Shown one piece after another: positions 7,570-14,519 of a stretch of DNA of 24,748 bases; within the stretch, counting starts at the first letter, position 1; every line of letters starts with the position of its first letter. The stretch is from a virus, in the IMG/VR virus record IMGVR_UViG_3300050026_000607, positions 1 through 24,748 of that record, one strand, 5' to 3'. A model generated the notes under the pieces. The model saw nothing but the letters and a program-made list of their open reading frames with translations. It ran no database searches and was not told where the DNA came from. Made by a program: the position numbers and the translations under genes.

Positions 7570-8628
7570 CTAAGGCGTAGTGAAATTAAGCTCGCATAGC
7601 CCGTCGCAATCGGGAGCCGAAGGATTACAAAAACCCGTATCGAGACGAAATCTAATCTCTCCAGTCCAAGGCACGTTGTCGGGACTCGGCAAGATGTCCA
7701 GAGTTATAAAGTGAGTTCCGTCTATAAGCGGATACGTGTGAGAGAATGTCTTTGACCCGCCGGTCCCTAGAGTCATGTCTATAATTACACTCGCTCCGCT
7801 GGGGAAAGACCCCGTATTGTGGTAAATAACGAACTGACAGAGGACAGTCTGAGCATAACCTGACGACGTGAAGTGGCCATACTCGTCACCCACCGCACGA
7901 GAACCCATAAGAGGAACCCCGTTCGGCAAGTCGAAAGTGAAACTTGTATACTGAGAAGTGGCGGCAATACCTGGGGACGCCGTGATAGTGCCGTTATTCG
8001 TCCCGGTCAAAACAACCGGAGCATCCCAATCCACATAGAACTGAGTGAGATCGGGAGCACCAGAACTGCCCTCGATTATTTCGACGCTGCCACCACTTGA
8101 GCCGGGGCCGCTGGAGCCGCCGCTGGAGCCACCGCTTGAGCCGCTGGAGCCACCGCTTGAGCCGCTGGAGCCGCCGCTTGAGCCGCCGCTGGAGCCACCG
8201 CTTGAGCCGCCGCTGGAGCCACCGCTAGAGCCACCGCTGGAGCCGCCGCTGGAGCCACCGCTGGAGCCGCCGCTGGAGCCGCCGCTGGAGCCGGGCGCGC
8301 TGCCGTCATAGGACCCGAGAACCTCAACGAGAGTGTGATTGTGCCCAGCCACATCATAACGGTTTCCAGTCGCCTCATCCATAGACCAGCTGGCAACAAT
8401 GGCCTGTAGCACAGGAGCGGAAAGACTGATAACCTCGTAACCAGGAGCCGTGCAGACAACACCATCCTCAAAACGCACATTGCTAGCCTTTGTCGCAGCG
8501 CGTATAAGGGAGCCGGGAACGATGCCGCCCTGCGAAGCCATGCGGTCTGCCAGTTCACCGGGAAGACGAGTGACTAAGCCGCGCGTGGGGGCCTTGACTC
8601 TAACGCTGATTGGTTTTGCGCGGCGCAT
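7570..8628 (-). CDS. Tail protein with LamG N-terminal fragment, SSGG repeat linker and beta domain
   Basis: This 352-residue protein starts at ATG 8628-8626, 14 nt after the upstream TAG. Residues 1-66 (KAPTRGLVTRLPGELADRM, NVRFEDGVVCTAPGYEV) look like a conserved phage tail N-terminus. Residues 75-105 (VASWSMDEATGNRYDVAG) match the start of a LamG domain, which then stops. A linker of about 17 SSGG-type repeats (residues about 111-180) follows, then a beta-rich domain of about 165 residues ending in a four-Cys cluster (CNPSAPDCDGLC). The LamG fold is incomplete here, and its continuation appears at the starts of the next two genes. The linker and terminal domain read as an inserted cassette. 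Confidence 0.75.
   Translation of the reverse strand: MRRAKPISVRVKAPTRGLVTRLPGELADRMASQGGIVPGSLIRAATKASNVRFEDGVVCTAPGYEVISLSAPVLQAIVASWSMDEATGNRYDVAGHNHTLVEVLGSYDGSAPGSSGGSSGGSSGGSSGGSSGGSSGGSSGGSSGGSSGGSSGGSSGSSGGSSGSSGGSSGGSSGPGSSGGSVEIIEGSSGAPDLTQFYVDWDAPVVLTGTNNGTITASPGIAATSQYTSFTFDLPNGVPLMGSRAVGDEYGHFTSSGYAQTVLCQFVIYHNTGSFPSGASVIIDMTLGTGGSKTFSHTYPLIDGTHFITLDILPSPDNVPWTGEIRFRLDTGFCNPSAPDCDGLCELNFTTP
8099..8293 (-). repeat. 12-bp minisatellite encoding the SSGG linker
   Basis: This is a tandem array of near-identical 12-bp units (GAGCC-rich on the plus strand) encoding SSGG on the minus strand. A few 9-bp units encode SSG. The unit length keeps the reading frame, so the linker can lengthen or shorten without breaking the protein. 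Confidence 0.95.
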
Positions 8629-9029
8629 GGTAAATCGCCAGCCTAACTGTAGTCCGCCGTAAGCGTGGCCGAAGAAGGACAGCTATTTGAATTCGCGCCT
8701 GTTATGCGGAGCCTGGGAACCAGTCTCCATCTAGTGGTGTTTAACGGAACAACAACCCCATCAGCATGCACCGGGAAGGGGGCACCACAAGCGCCTTCAG
8801 GTCCTCCAGACACGCCATTGCCGCCACCATACCAAACAAGGTCCCCAGTTTCGTCGTTATAGAGCTGCCATCCCCAATCAACACCCACGTCTGCGGAAGA
8901 GCTAACAACGGCATCGCTTGACAAAGTTAGACTGTGCGTTGAGTCGCCCGGCGTGATGATATAAGAAGTGCCATAACTTTGCCCTGTCGTACTGCGAGCA
9001 AGGGAGACTGTAACAGGGAACACAGTCGG
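8616..9029 (-). repeat. 414-bp duplicated cassette, tail copy
   Basis: This block matches 16778-17191 with a single difference (G at 8941, A at 17103; Ser versus Leu in the protein). It covers the TVFPV beta domain, its TAG stop, the 14-nt spacer, and the ATG plus first codons of the 352-residue gene. Confidence 0.98.
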
Positions 9030-9356
9030 TGTCTCGCTGCCACCACTGCCGCCACTGCCACTGCCACTGCGCCCGCCACTCGACCCGCCAATGCCGCCAC
9101 TGCCACTGCCACTGCCACCGCGCCCGCCACTCGACCCGCCAATGCCGCCACTGCCACTGCCACTGCGCCCGCCACTCGACCCGCCAATGCCGCCACTGCC
9201 ACTGCCACTGCGCCCGCCACTCGACCCGCCAATGCGCCCGCCACCAGACACGCCCACATGTCCGCCGCCCGCGCCGTCGCTGGCCGGAGCCCGTAGGGAG
9301 AACCTGGGATAGAGCCCGCGATTGGGCCGTTTGTCAAGAGGTCTTACGAAGTTCAT
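8643..9356 (-). CDS. Gly/Ser-repeat protein with TVFPV beta-sandwich cassette
   Basis: This 237-residue product starts at ATG 9356-9354, 1 nt after the HNH gene's TAG. Residues 1-25 (MNFVRPLDKRPNRGLYPR) are basic and look like the start of a different conserved protein. Residues about 30-108 are a Gly/Ser/Arg repeat (unit IGGSSGGRSGSGSGG, four copies). Residues about 110-237 form a compact Ser/Thr-rich beta domain (TVFPVTVSLARSTTGQ, WGWQLYNDETGDLVWYGGGN, TRWRLVPRLRITG). This last domain and the bases just after its stop codon are duplicated almost exactly beside the portal gene. The domain is not assigned to a family. A receptor-binding or decoration role is possible but unproven. Confidence 0.7.
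   Translation of the reverse strand: MNFVRPLDKRPNRGLYPRFSLRAPASDGAGGGHVGVSGGGRIGGSSGGRSGSGSGGIGGSSGGRSGSGSGGIGGSSGGRGGSGSGSGGIGGSSGGRSGSGSGGSGGSETPTVFPVTVSLARSTTGQSYGTSYIITPGDSTHSLTLSSDAVVSSSADVGVDWGWQLYNDETGDLVWYGGGNGVSGGPEGACGAPFPVHADGVVVPLNTTRWRLVPRLRITGANSNSCPSSATLTADYS
9046..9240 (-). repeat. 45-bp minisatellite encoding a Gly/Ser/Arg linker
   Basis: Four copies of a motif ending CGACCCGCCAATG on the plus strand lie at 9081, 9132, 9177 and 9222, with spacings of 51, 45 and 45 bp. All spacings are multiples of three. The array encodes IGGSSGGRSGSGSGG-type units in the 237-residue protein. Confidence 0.95.
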
Positions 9357-9357
9357 A

Positions 9358-9891
9358 CTAAAGCGCCGCGTAGCGGCTTCCTTTTCTCAAGTTCTCTTCT
9401 GCCCAAAGGGGCTGGAGATTGGTGTAATGAAAACAAGCTTTTTGTTGGGCCGGGTCGGTCAAGTCGAAAGAGGCACAGGGCTTGCGGTGGTCAATATGCC
9501 AAGCGCCGTGATTGTCCCACGACATGCCCGGCTGAAATTGAGAGGCAAGATACTGCTTCAAAAACTCGGGAGTGCAACCCACGAGAATAAAAGATTTGTC
9601 GGACTTACGAGTCCCCCTTAACACCCGGCCAATTCGGCAGCGCACCATATTTGAAAGCCGTATATGGGGATTACGGGCCAAACACGCCTTCATAACCTCC
9701 CTCCGCCTCTTCGGATTCTGGGCGCACCACCGCTTTGAATGAACCCTTCCAAAGAACCGAGCCCTATCAGGATTAGCAGCCCTCCATTTCCGGCTCTGCG
9801 CAGTGTTAATCCTTCGCTGAGCCTCGGGGTCGCGACTCCGGTATTCCTGCATATAGAGACGCATCCACTCCCGTTTTTCCTCGGCATTCAT
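9358..9891 (-). CDS. HNH homing endonuclease
   Basis: This 177-residue protein starts at ATG 9891-9889, overlapping the adaptor's stop codon by 4 nt (ATGA). The N-terminal 75 residues are basic, with repeated K/R-W motifs (SRKWRAANPDR, SKRWCAQNPKRR) expected to bind DNA. The HNH core lies in the C-terminal third: GMSWDNHG (about 122-129), WHIDHRKPCASFDL (131-144) and YTNLQPLWAEENLRKG (156-171). These supply the His-Asp-His and Asn residues of the metal site. Free-standing HNH genes of this type are common mobile elements in phage genomes. It sits between the adaptor and the cassette-rich tail genes and may have moved there independently. The catalytic residues look intact. Confidence 0.9.
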   Translation of the reverse strand: MNAEEKREWMRLYMQEYRSRDPEAQRRINTAQSRKWRAANPDRARFFGRVHSKRWCAQNPKRRREVMKACLARNPHIRLSNMVRCRIGRVLRGTRKSDKSFILVGCTPEFLKQYLASQFQPGMSWDNHGAWHIDHRKPCASFDLTDPAQQKACFHYTNLQPLWAEENLRKGSRYAAL

Positions 9892-11210
9892 AGGCGAGTT
9901 TCCAGGCCGCGAACATCCGAGTAGGAGTCTTGACGTATGGCTTCCCCAAGTCGTTTTTCAAACTCCATCTCGGCTTGCGTGGCAATCTCATCGTTGATTT
10001 CAGTGAAGGCAATCTCTTTGGCCTTGGCGAGGATGAGTTTCGGGTAAGCGTCCACTAGAGGCGACGTGTCGGTGTCGGCAACCATGTCCGGCAGATAGCC
10101 GTAATACTTGACGCGGAAATTGAAGGGATGCGAGAGCGGCTCCAAGACACCCAGCAAAGCGCCTGTCGCCGTGCGCTCGAAGAACACACGCGGGGGCCAT
10201 GTGCAGATAGGAGTCCCGCCGAAGGCCCAGACGCGGCGAATCTGCTGCTCCTCGGTCACGAGGTCGGCCGGTATGAATTGTCCGTCGTCTGTAATATACT
10301 GAACGGCTTCGCGCTTCTGAAGCTCTTTGAAGTCTAAGGGCAGCGGGGCAGTTTGCTTTTCGTTCAGGTCCAGCGGAATCGGGACCGCTGGAGTGTTGAC
10401 TACGATAGAGACAACGTCAAGCTGTAGCCACTGGCCGTTGTAGGGCTGAGCTAAAAGCAGAGGGGGGTCGTTATCAGGACAACTGGCATAGGCCGGCAGA
10501 AGGCCGTCGTAGAGACCGCCTCGCGACGCCAGGCGAATGGTTGCGCCAACAGCTATCTGAACGGAAAACTCATAGTTCGTTATGCCATAATCGCTTGCCC
10601 ACGGAGTGGGAGGATAAACCCCATCTGTGGGGGGAAGAAGGGTGCCGGTAACCAGGCTGTTGTTTACCAGCAGCATCTGAGGCGGGTCAGAGATAGTCAA
10701 GGAGTATTGAAACTCAACAGGCCCATAGTATCCGGGTGTCCCGCCTCCTGTCAGCCCGTTTGTGAAGGGGTAATTAGAAACATAGAGAGGCCCAGTGAAT
10801 TGAACAACTCGACTGACCGGGGTTGGGAGTATATATCTCTCCTCACAGATTTCACTGTAGTTCACATTCGCAACGTCGCCGCGCAGCTTGAAGGTCACGG
10901 TGCATATAGTCCCCGGCGTCCCTTGAAGCGTCGCATATTGGTCTGCTTCGGGATTTGGGTTGGTGAGGAAATTATAGCCGTCGTTTGGAACATTCCAAAG
11001 CAGGCGGCTGAGTCCGGTAGGAACAAGCGCGACGGGCGGTGCCGGCGGGTAGACAGAGACATCCACCTGGCGCTTCATCTGGACGAAAGAGTGGCGGTTT
11101 TCGGTTTCCCGAATTGCCTCATTCAAGTAGTCTCCGTAGAAGGGAGCGAGGTCGTCACGGAGGACACTGACACCGAGACGAGCTTTAAGCTGGGCGAATG
11201 TTTGGCTCAT
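9888..11210 (-). CDS. Head-tail adaptor-like protein with a large inserted beta domain
   Basis: This 440-residue protein starts at ATG 11210-11208, just after a terminator. Residues 1-53 (FAQLKARLG, DYLNEAIRETENRHSF) and 289-440 (PLPLDFKELQKREAVQYITD, RVFFERTATGALLGVLEP, FNFRVKYYGYLPDM, AEMEFEKRLGEAIRQD) together resemble a short-tailed phage adaptor of about 200 residues: an N-terminal helical pair, an FKEL strand, then C-terminal helices. Residues about 54-288 are a Pro/Thr/Tyr-rich beta segment that interrupts the expected fold. The family call rests on motif order and position after the capsid gene. A C-terminal helix pair near the end would contact the portal ring in known adaptors. Confidence 0.75.
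   Translation of the reverse strand: MSQTFAQLKARLGVSVLRDDLAPFYGDYLNEAIRETENRHSFVQMKRQVDVSVYPPAPPVALVPTGLSRLLWNVPNDGYNFLTNPNPEADQYATLQGTPGTICTVTFKLRGDVANVNYSEICEERYILPTPVSRVVQFTGPLYVSNYPFTNGLTGGGTPGYYGPVEFQYSLTISDPPQMLLVNNSLVTGTLLPPTDGVYPPTPWASDYGITNYEFSVQIAVGATIRLASRGGLYDGLLPAYASCPDNDPPLLLAQPYNGQWLQLDVVSIVVNTPAVPIPLDLNEKQTAPLPLDFKELQKREAVQYITDDGQFIPADLVTEEQQIRRVWAFGGTPICTWPPRVFFERTATGALLGVLEPLSHPFNFRVKYYGYLPDMVADTDTSPLVDAYPKLILAKAKEIAFTEINDEIATQAEMEFEKRLGEAIRQDSYSDVRGLETRL
10347..11051 (-). other. Beta-domain insertion within the adaptor
   Basis: Residues about 54-288 of the adaptor (from PPAPPVALVPTG to LDLNEKQTA) are Pro-, Tyr- and Thr-rich with alternating strand-like patterns. Removing them joins RQVDVSVYP to PLPLDFKELQ, which gives the order expected of an uninterrupted adaptor. 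The limits are approximate. Confidence 0.6.
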
Positions 11211-11249
11211 AAAAGCAAAGGCCGCAGGAAGCCGTAAAGCCCCTGCGGC
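11211..11249 (-). terminator. Rho-independent-like terminator before the adaptor gene
   Basis: The perfect 8-bp stem 11221-11228/11242-11249 (GCCGCAGG with CCTGCGGC), partly extended inward by GC pairs, is followed on the minus strand by CTTTGCTTTT. It lies between the 63-residue gene and the adaptor ATG at 11210. The broken T-tract suggests partial termination. Confidence 0.6.
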
Positions 11250-11279
11250 GTGAAAGCTTCCACGAGGTCACTGGGAAAA

Positions 11280-11471
11280 CTACTTGGCCACAGAACCGGG
11301 AGCCTTCTGCATCACAGAGCCGGAGCAATTCTTGACAGTATTCTCAGCTTCGATGGCCTCTACGTTCTTCTTCGAATACGGGCCGTCAAGGACCTGAGTT
11401 GAATACTTCTCGTTTTCCAAACCACTCTTCACAGAGCTTTTGGCATAGGTCGGTTTCACATTGTCAGCCAT
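11280..11471 (-). CDS. 63-residue hypothetical protein
   Basis: This small Lys/Ser/Val-rich protein (MADNVKPTYAKSSVKSG) starts at ATG 11471-11469. An AAAGG sequence about 8 nt upstream fits a ribosome site. It follows the 100-residue gene by 15 nt and is the last gene before the terminator at 11211-11249. It contains one Cys, no hydrophobic segment and no recognisable domain. Its position between the capsid and adaptor genes is where small head-completion or decoration proteins are often encoded, but nothing in the sequence proves that role. Confidence 0.6.
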   Translation of the reverse strand: MADNVKPTYAKSSVKSGLENEKYSTQVLDGPYSKKNVEAIEAENTVKNCSGSVMQKAPGSVAK

Positions 11472-11486
11472 AAGTTTTGCCTTTCA

Positions 11487-11789
11487 CTAAATCATTTTCA
11501 CTTCCACTATCCCGAGCGCCGGGTTCTTGGCCGCCGCTCGTAATTTCCCCGCCAGGTCTGTGTTGTCGGTGTCCAACCGGGACCCCGGCAAATATCCATT
11601 ACCGTCACTGCGCTTGATGAGCCGAAACTGAAAACTGGACCCATCTCGAAACTTTATATGGTCGGTGGGGCCAAACAACTTTGCGAACCGCCACCGAGTT
11701 TTGGGCAACACCGGAGTCTTCTCTTCTCCAGCCACGGCGGCAGGTTCAATCTGCCGCGCTGCCCCAATCATTACAACGCGCTTTTCCAC
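11487..11789 (-). CDS. 100-residue hypothetical protein downstream of the capsid gene
   Basis: The longest reading starts at GTG 11789-11787, 6 nt after the capsid stop. An in-frame ATG at 11771-11769, preceded by GGAAAAG, is an alternative that gives 94 residues. The centre (TRWRFAKLFGPTDHIKFRDG, SFQFRLIKRSDGNGYL) is basic and aromatic and looks like a small mixed alpha/beta or beta fold. The C-terminus ends in short helix and strand-like segments (LAGKLRAAAKN, GIVEVKMI). It is probably co-transcribed with the capsid gene. A head decoration or completion role is possible by position only. Confidence 0.6.
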   Translation of the reverse strand: MEKRVVMIGAARQIEPAAVAGEEKTPVLPKTRWRFAKLFGPTDHIKFRDGSSFQFRLIKRSDGNGYLPGSRLDTDNTDLAGKLRAAAKNPALGIVEVKMI

Positions 11790-11795
11790 GTCAGC

Positions 11796-13103
11796 TTACA
11801 GGGACTCAGTGATTAGGTCACCGCTGGAGCCTTGACCTGAGGAACCTTCGGCACCCACGCCGCCGCTAACCACAATATTCTGGAGACCGTAGGCGTAACC
11901 GAAAGCTTCAGCGAAGCGGAGCTTCAAGCCGAGCTTAGCGCGGAACTGTTCCTTGTAGGAATCCTGGCCCGGGGTCTGAATGTTGGGCTCCAGGAAGAGC
12001 GGCTCCATCGTCTTTTGTAAAACATGGGCGAGGTCGACGACAAACACCCAATCCGCGAAGGACGGGATTTCCTTGAGGAGAGGATGGAAGGCCAAATCAA
12101 GTTCGCCGAACGGCGTATTGATGACCGTAATGTTCATGCCAAACACATTCTCCTGGTTCATTATGCGGAAACCGTTGGTGGCCTGGTTAGCAAAAGTCGA
12201 GAACACGCTGTAGGCCTTCGGGCCGCAGAGCGCCAGCTTGGCGTCGCTGCCAACCGTCATAAAGGACTGAAGCCAATCCTGAACTACCGTGAGATTAACG
12301 CCCGCAGCGCCGCCGCCGTTGAGGGAATTCTGGGGCACGGCGCGATCAATGGCGTCTTTGATGCCACCCGTAAAATACTCATAGCCATTTGAGCCAGCCG
12401 TCCGTTTCTTGCAGCCCATTAGGAAGGAGCCCTCAACGTCCTTGGCAATCTTTTCCATCGCCTGAATTCGGCGGGCCTTGAGCGGGCCGGCAGCGTCTGA
12501 ACGCAGCTTGTTAGCCTTGAAAGCGTTGGTCAGTTCCACAACAGCGTTAAAGGTCTGCACGAAATTCGTAAGGATTTCCGGCTCTTCGTAGCTTGCGCGC
12601 GTAGGGAGCGCGCCCTCGTCTTTGCCGAGAGTGATAATCGCCCACACGTCGTTTGAATTGACGGCCAGGCCGGACACGTCGGTCGTATGAATCGACCGCA
12701 AAACACTAACAGCGTTCGAGGACGGCGTATCCGTCACGAGAACATACTCACCGCTGCGAGAGTTGCGGAGGACATGGCCTTGAGCCAAATACGGCCAGGC
12801 GTTGCCGCCGGCAGTAGACTCGGCAAAAGTAATAGTGCCGGCGGCGCTGGAGGTCGCCGGAGCGGCGGCGGAGGCGGAAACGAGTTCACGCCGCACGGGG
12901 TCGCGCTCGAACCAGTTAAATTCCGTATTCTCGGCGGGCTCGGCTTTAAGCCGGCTCATCAGGCCGAACAGGGTGCTGCCCGCATTCATGCCCTTCGAGT
13001 TACGCACCAGAATGGTGTCCTGGTATTCGCCGACGAGGTCGGCTTTAGTGTCGAGCGCCTGATTGGCGTTCGAGCTTGAGAGTAATCCTGCAACAGCGCT
13101 CAT
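11796..13103 (-). CDS. Major capsid protein (HK97-fold, SU10/DUF5309-like)
   Basis: This 435-residue protein starts at ATG 13103-13101 with AAGGGA 5-6 nt upstream. The pattern resembles SU10-like capsid proteins: an N-terminal arm with an F-W-F-E-R-D segment (EFNWFERDPVRRELV), a central long helix (NFVQTFNAVVELTNAFKANK, then KARRIQAMEKIAKDVEGSFL), a Gly-rich turn (YFTGGIKDAIDRAV) and a C-terminal beta region (FGMNITVINTPFGELDLAFH). It follows the scaffold and glycosyltransferase genes and has its own promoter. The last 25 residues are Gly/Ser-rich (GAEGSSGQGSSGD), unlike a typical capsid terminus and similar to the linkers in the tail cassettes. The family match is from motif memory, not a search. 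Confidence 0.85.
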   Translation of the reverse strand: MSAVAGLLSSSNANQALDTKADLVGEYQDTILVRNSKGMNAGSTLFGLMSRLKAEPAENTEFNWFERDPVRRELVSASAAAPATSSAAGTITFAESTAGGNAWPYLAQGHVLRNSRSGEYVLVTDTPSSNAVSVLRSIHTTDVSGLAVNSNDVWAIITLGKDEGALPTRASYEEPEILTNFVQTFNAVVELTNAFKANKLRSDAAGPLKARRIQAMEKIAKDVEGSFLMGCKKRTAGSNGYEYFTGGIKDAIDRAVPQNSLNGGGAAGVNLTVVQDWLQSFMTVGSDAKLALCGPKAYSVFSTFANQATNGFRIMNQENVFGMNITVINTPFGELDLAFHPLLKEIPSFADWVFVVDLAHVLQKTMEPLFLEPNIQTPGQDSYKEQFRAKLGLKLRFAEAFGYAYGLQNIVVSGGVGAEGSSGQGSSGDLITESL

Positions 13104-13142
13104 ATTTTCCCTTGGTTAAAAATCCATTACCTTGTAATTATC

Positions 13143-13171
13143 AAGCTATCCGAAAACGAAGATTTTGTCAA
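13143..13171 (-). promoter_or_regulatory. Sigma70-like promoter for the capsid gene
   Basis: On the minus strand a perfect TTGACA (13171-13166) is followed after 17 nt by TAGCTT (13148-13143). The capsid ATG lies 39 nt further on, behind AAGGGA. The promoter sits in the 99-bp gap after the glycosyltransferase cluster, so the capsid gene can be expressed independently of that cluster. Confidence 0.7.
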
Positions 13172-13202
13172 CAGGGAAATTCATTCTGAAAAATGCTGCT
13201 CA

Positions 13203-13880
13203 CTATAGCGCAATGACGACGGGGTCCGACTCACGGCTCTTAAACTCTTTCACGAAACGCTCGTGGGTCAAATCCTGATAGTGAACACTGAAACCTTTTT
13301 CAAGGTCGCCCGCGCTAATCCGATTTTTTCGGTCCCGAAGAATGCGCTCTTCAAACACCGGGTCCGCAGTTCTCCAGTGAGCCCCTCCCCACGTTTTCCC
13401 GGGCCGCCCTCCGGGGTAGTGAATCGAATGATGCCCAATTCCCACCAGCATGTGCGGAGACGGTCGGAATAATATAGGCTTCGACTCATTGGGGTAAGTG
13501 TCCAAAAGCTGGCCGTGAACCCGCTGCGGGATGGGTGGCGCGAAGAAATTTAGGTCTTTGTCTGAAGTGTGCCGCCATACGCGGGGCATCTCACAAAAAA
13601 TGAACTCCGCGTCTTTCTCGGCCTCCAGCGCTTTTCTCGGGTCGGTGCCGTAGGGCTTAGGGAATATGAACTCATCTGAGTCCGCCACGATAAGCCAGTC
13701 CGCTTCGGACTTTTTAACCTCTTCATTCACCAGCGCCAGGCCGGTTAGCTCAACCAATTTGTTGTCGGGATACTTGTGCGTCAACAGAGTGATTTTTTCC
13801 ACCCAAGGCGCGTAGTGCTGCATAAACAAAGGGATGAACAATTCGTCTCTATAATACCGCATTATGACTTCAATCTTCAT
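13203..13880 (-). CDS. Glycosyltransferase (GT-A, family 2-like)
   Basis: This 225-residue protein has an ATG at 13880-13878 with a strong AAGGAG upstream. The N-terminus (MKIEVIMRYYRDELFIPLFM) matches the opening of family-2-like glycosyltransferases that begin with a strand and an acidic E-L motif. WLIVADSDEFIFPKPYG at about residues 62-78 supplies the D-x-D metal and nucleotide-sugar site. Later HH and WGGAHWR motifs (about 140-170) are typical of the acceptor half. It is the last of three glycosyltransferase genes placed between scaffold and capsid. The donor sugar cannot be read from sequence. Likely substrates are virion proteins or host surface glycans, both inference. Confidence 0.75.
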   Translation of the reverse strand: MKIEVIMRYYRDELFIPLFMQHYAPWVEKITLLTHKYPDNKLVELTGLALVNEEVKKSEADWLIVADSDEFIFPKPYGTDPRKALEAEKDAEFIFCEMPRVWRHTSDKDLNFFAPPIPQRVHGQLLDTYPNESKPILFRPSPHMLVGIGHHSIHYPGGRPGKTWGGAHWRTADPVFEERILRDRKNRISAGDLEKGFSVHYQDLTHERFVKEFKSRESDPVVIAL

Positions 13881-13892
13881 ATCTTATTCTCC

Positions 13893-14519
13893 TTAACTTC
13901 GCTGAGCGAGCTTTACATAACCCGGCGCAGAAACCGTTTTCCACCAGGCCGTGCCGTCTGGCAGGTGGCCCACCATCTCTCGGGGGTCATCCATGCGGTA
14001 GAAGTGAACCGCCATCAGCGCGTGAATGAGACCAATGCGGAGGCCCGCCGCGTAGAGCCGGTCGCGCCAATCGGTGTCTATGCCTAAAATCCTGTGGCCG
14101 GGAGATGCCTTCGAGCCGCCCACCTCGGAAAAGGGAAAAGCCCGCCACAGCGATTTCGGGAAAAATAAAAACTGCCCATTGAGCGGTGTTCTCAATACCT
14201 CCACTCTCCCCTGGCGATTTTTTATTTGCCAGTCCGCGCGCCGCTTCAGCGCCACAAGGTTCTGCTCTTCGCGTATGTGCTGAAGCTGCTGCTGGCTGCG
14301 GCGGAAGGCCCGGTTGGTAACACAGGTGAAGGCGGCAAATTTCGGGTGAAAGCCTGCGATGACTTTTTCCAGTTCCTCCTGAATACGCTGCGAAGAAAAA
14401 AACATCGTGTCAATGTCAAGCAAACAAATCCAATCGGTGTCGTTCGGCACAAGCTCGCAGTGCCGATTGTAGGCGACACCCAAACCTCGCGTGTCGTAGG
14501 GTTTGAAGTAGTAAATCAT
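13893..14519 (-). CDS. Glycosyltransferase-like protein (GT2-like)
   Basis: This 208-residue protein starts at ATG 14519-14517, overlapping the stop of the preceding glycosyltransferase as ATGA. The two are therefore translationally coupled. GLGVAYNRHCELVPNDTDWI followed by CLLDIDTMFF (about residues 12-41) gives the conserved helix and D-x-D motif of GT-A enzymes. The C-terminal half has a P-L-N-G-Q motif (about 112) and GIDTDWRDRLYAAGLRIGLI (about 145-165), comparable to the region that positions the catalytic base. At 208 residues it is short for the family but motif-complete. The acceptor is unknown. Its neighbours suggest a short glycan assembled by three enzymes. Confidence 0.75.
   Translation of the reverse strand: MIYYFKPYDTRGLGVAYNRHCELVPNDTDWICLLDIDTMFFSSQRIQEELEKVIAGFHPKFAAFTCVTNRAFRRSQQQLQHIREEQNLVALKRRADWQIKNRQGRVEVLRTPLNGQFLFFPKSLWRAFPFSEVGGSKASPGHRILGIDTDWRDRLYAAGLRIGLIHALMAVHFYRMDDPREMVGHLPDGTAWWKTVSAPGYVKLAQRS

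Noticed and set aside
6440-7575. Programmed frameshifting or stop readthrough joining the three LamG pieces
   Set aside because: No slippery heptamer or strong downstream structure was seen at the junctions. Each ORF has its own close start codon, and the inserted domains would remain in any fusion product.
8099-9240. Possible CRISPR array
   Set aside because: The repeats are contiguous, vary by whole codons and encode Gly/Ser linkers. There are no unique spacers and no cas genes.
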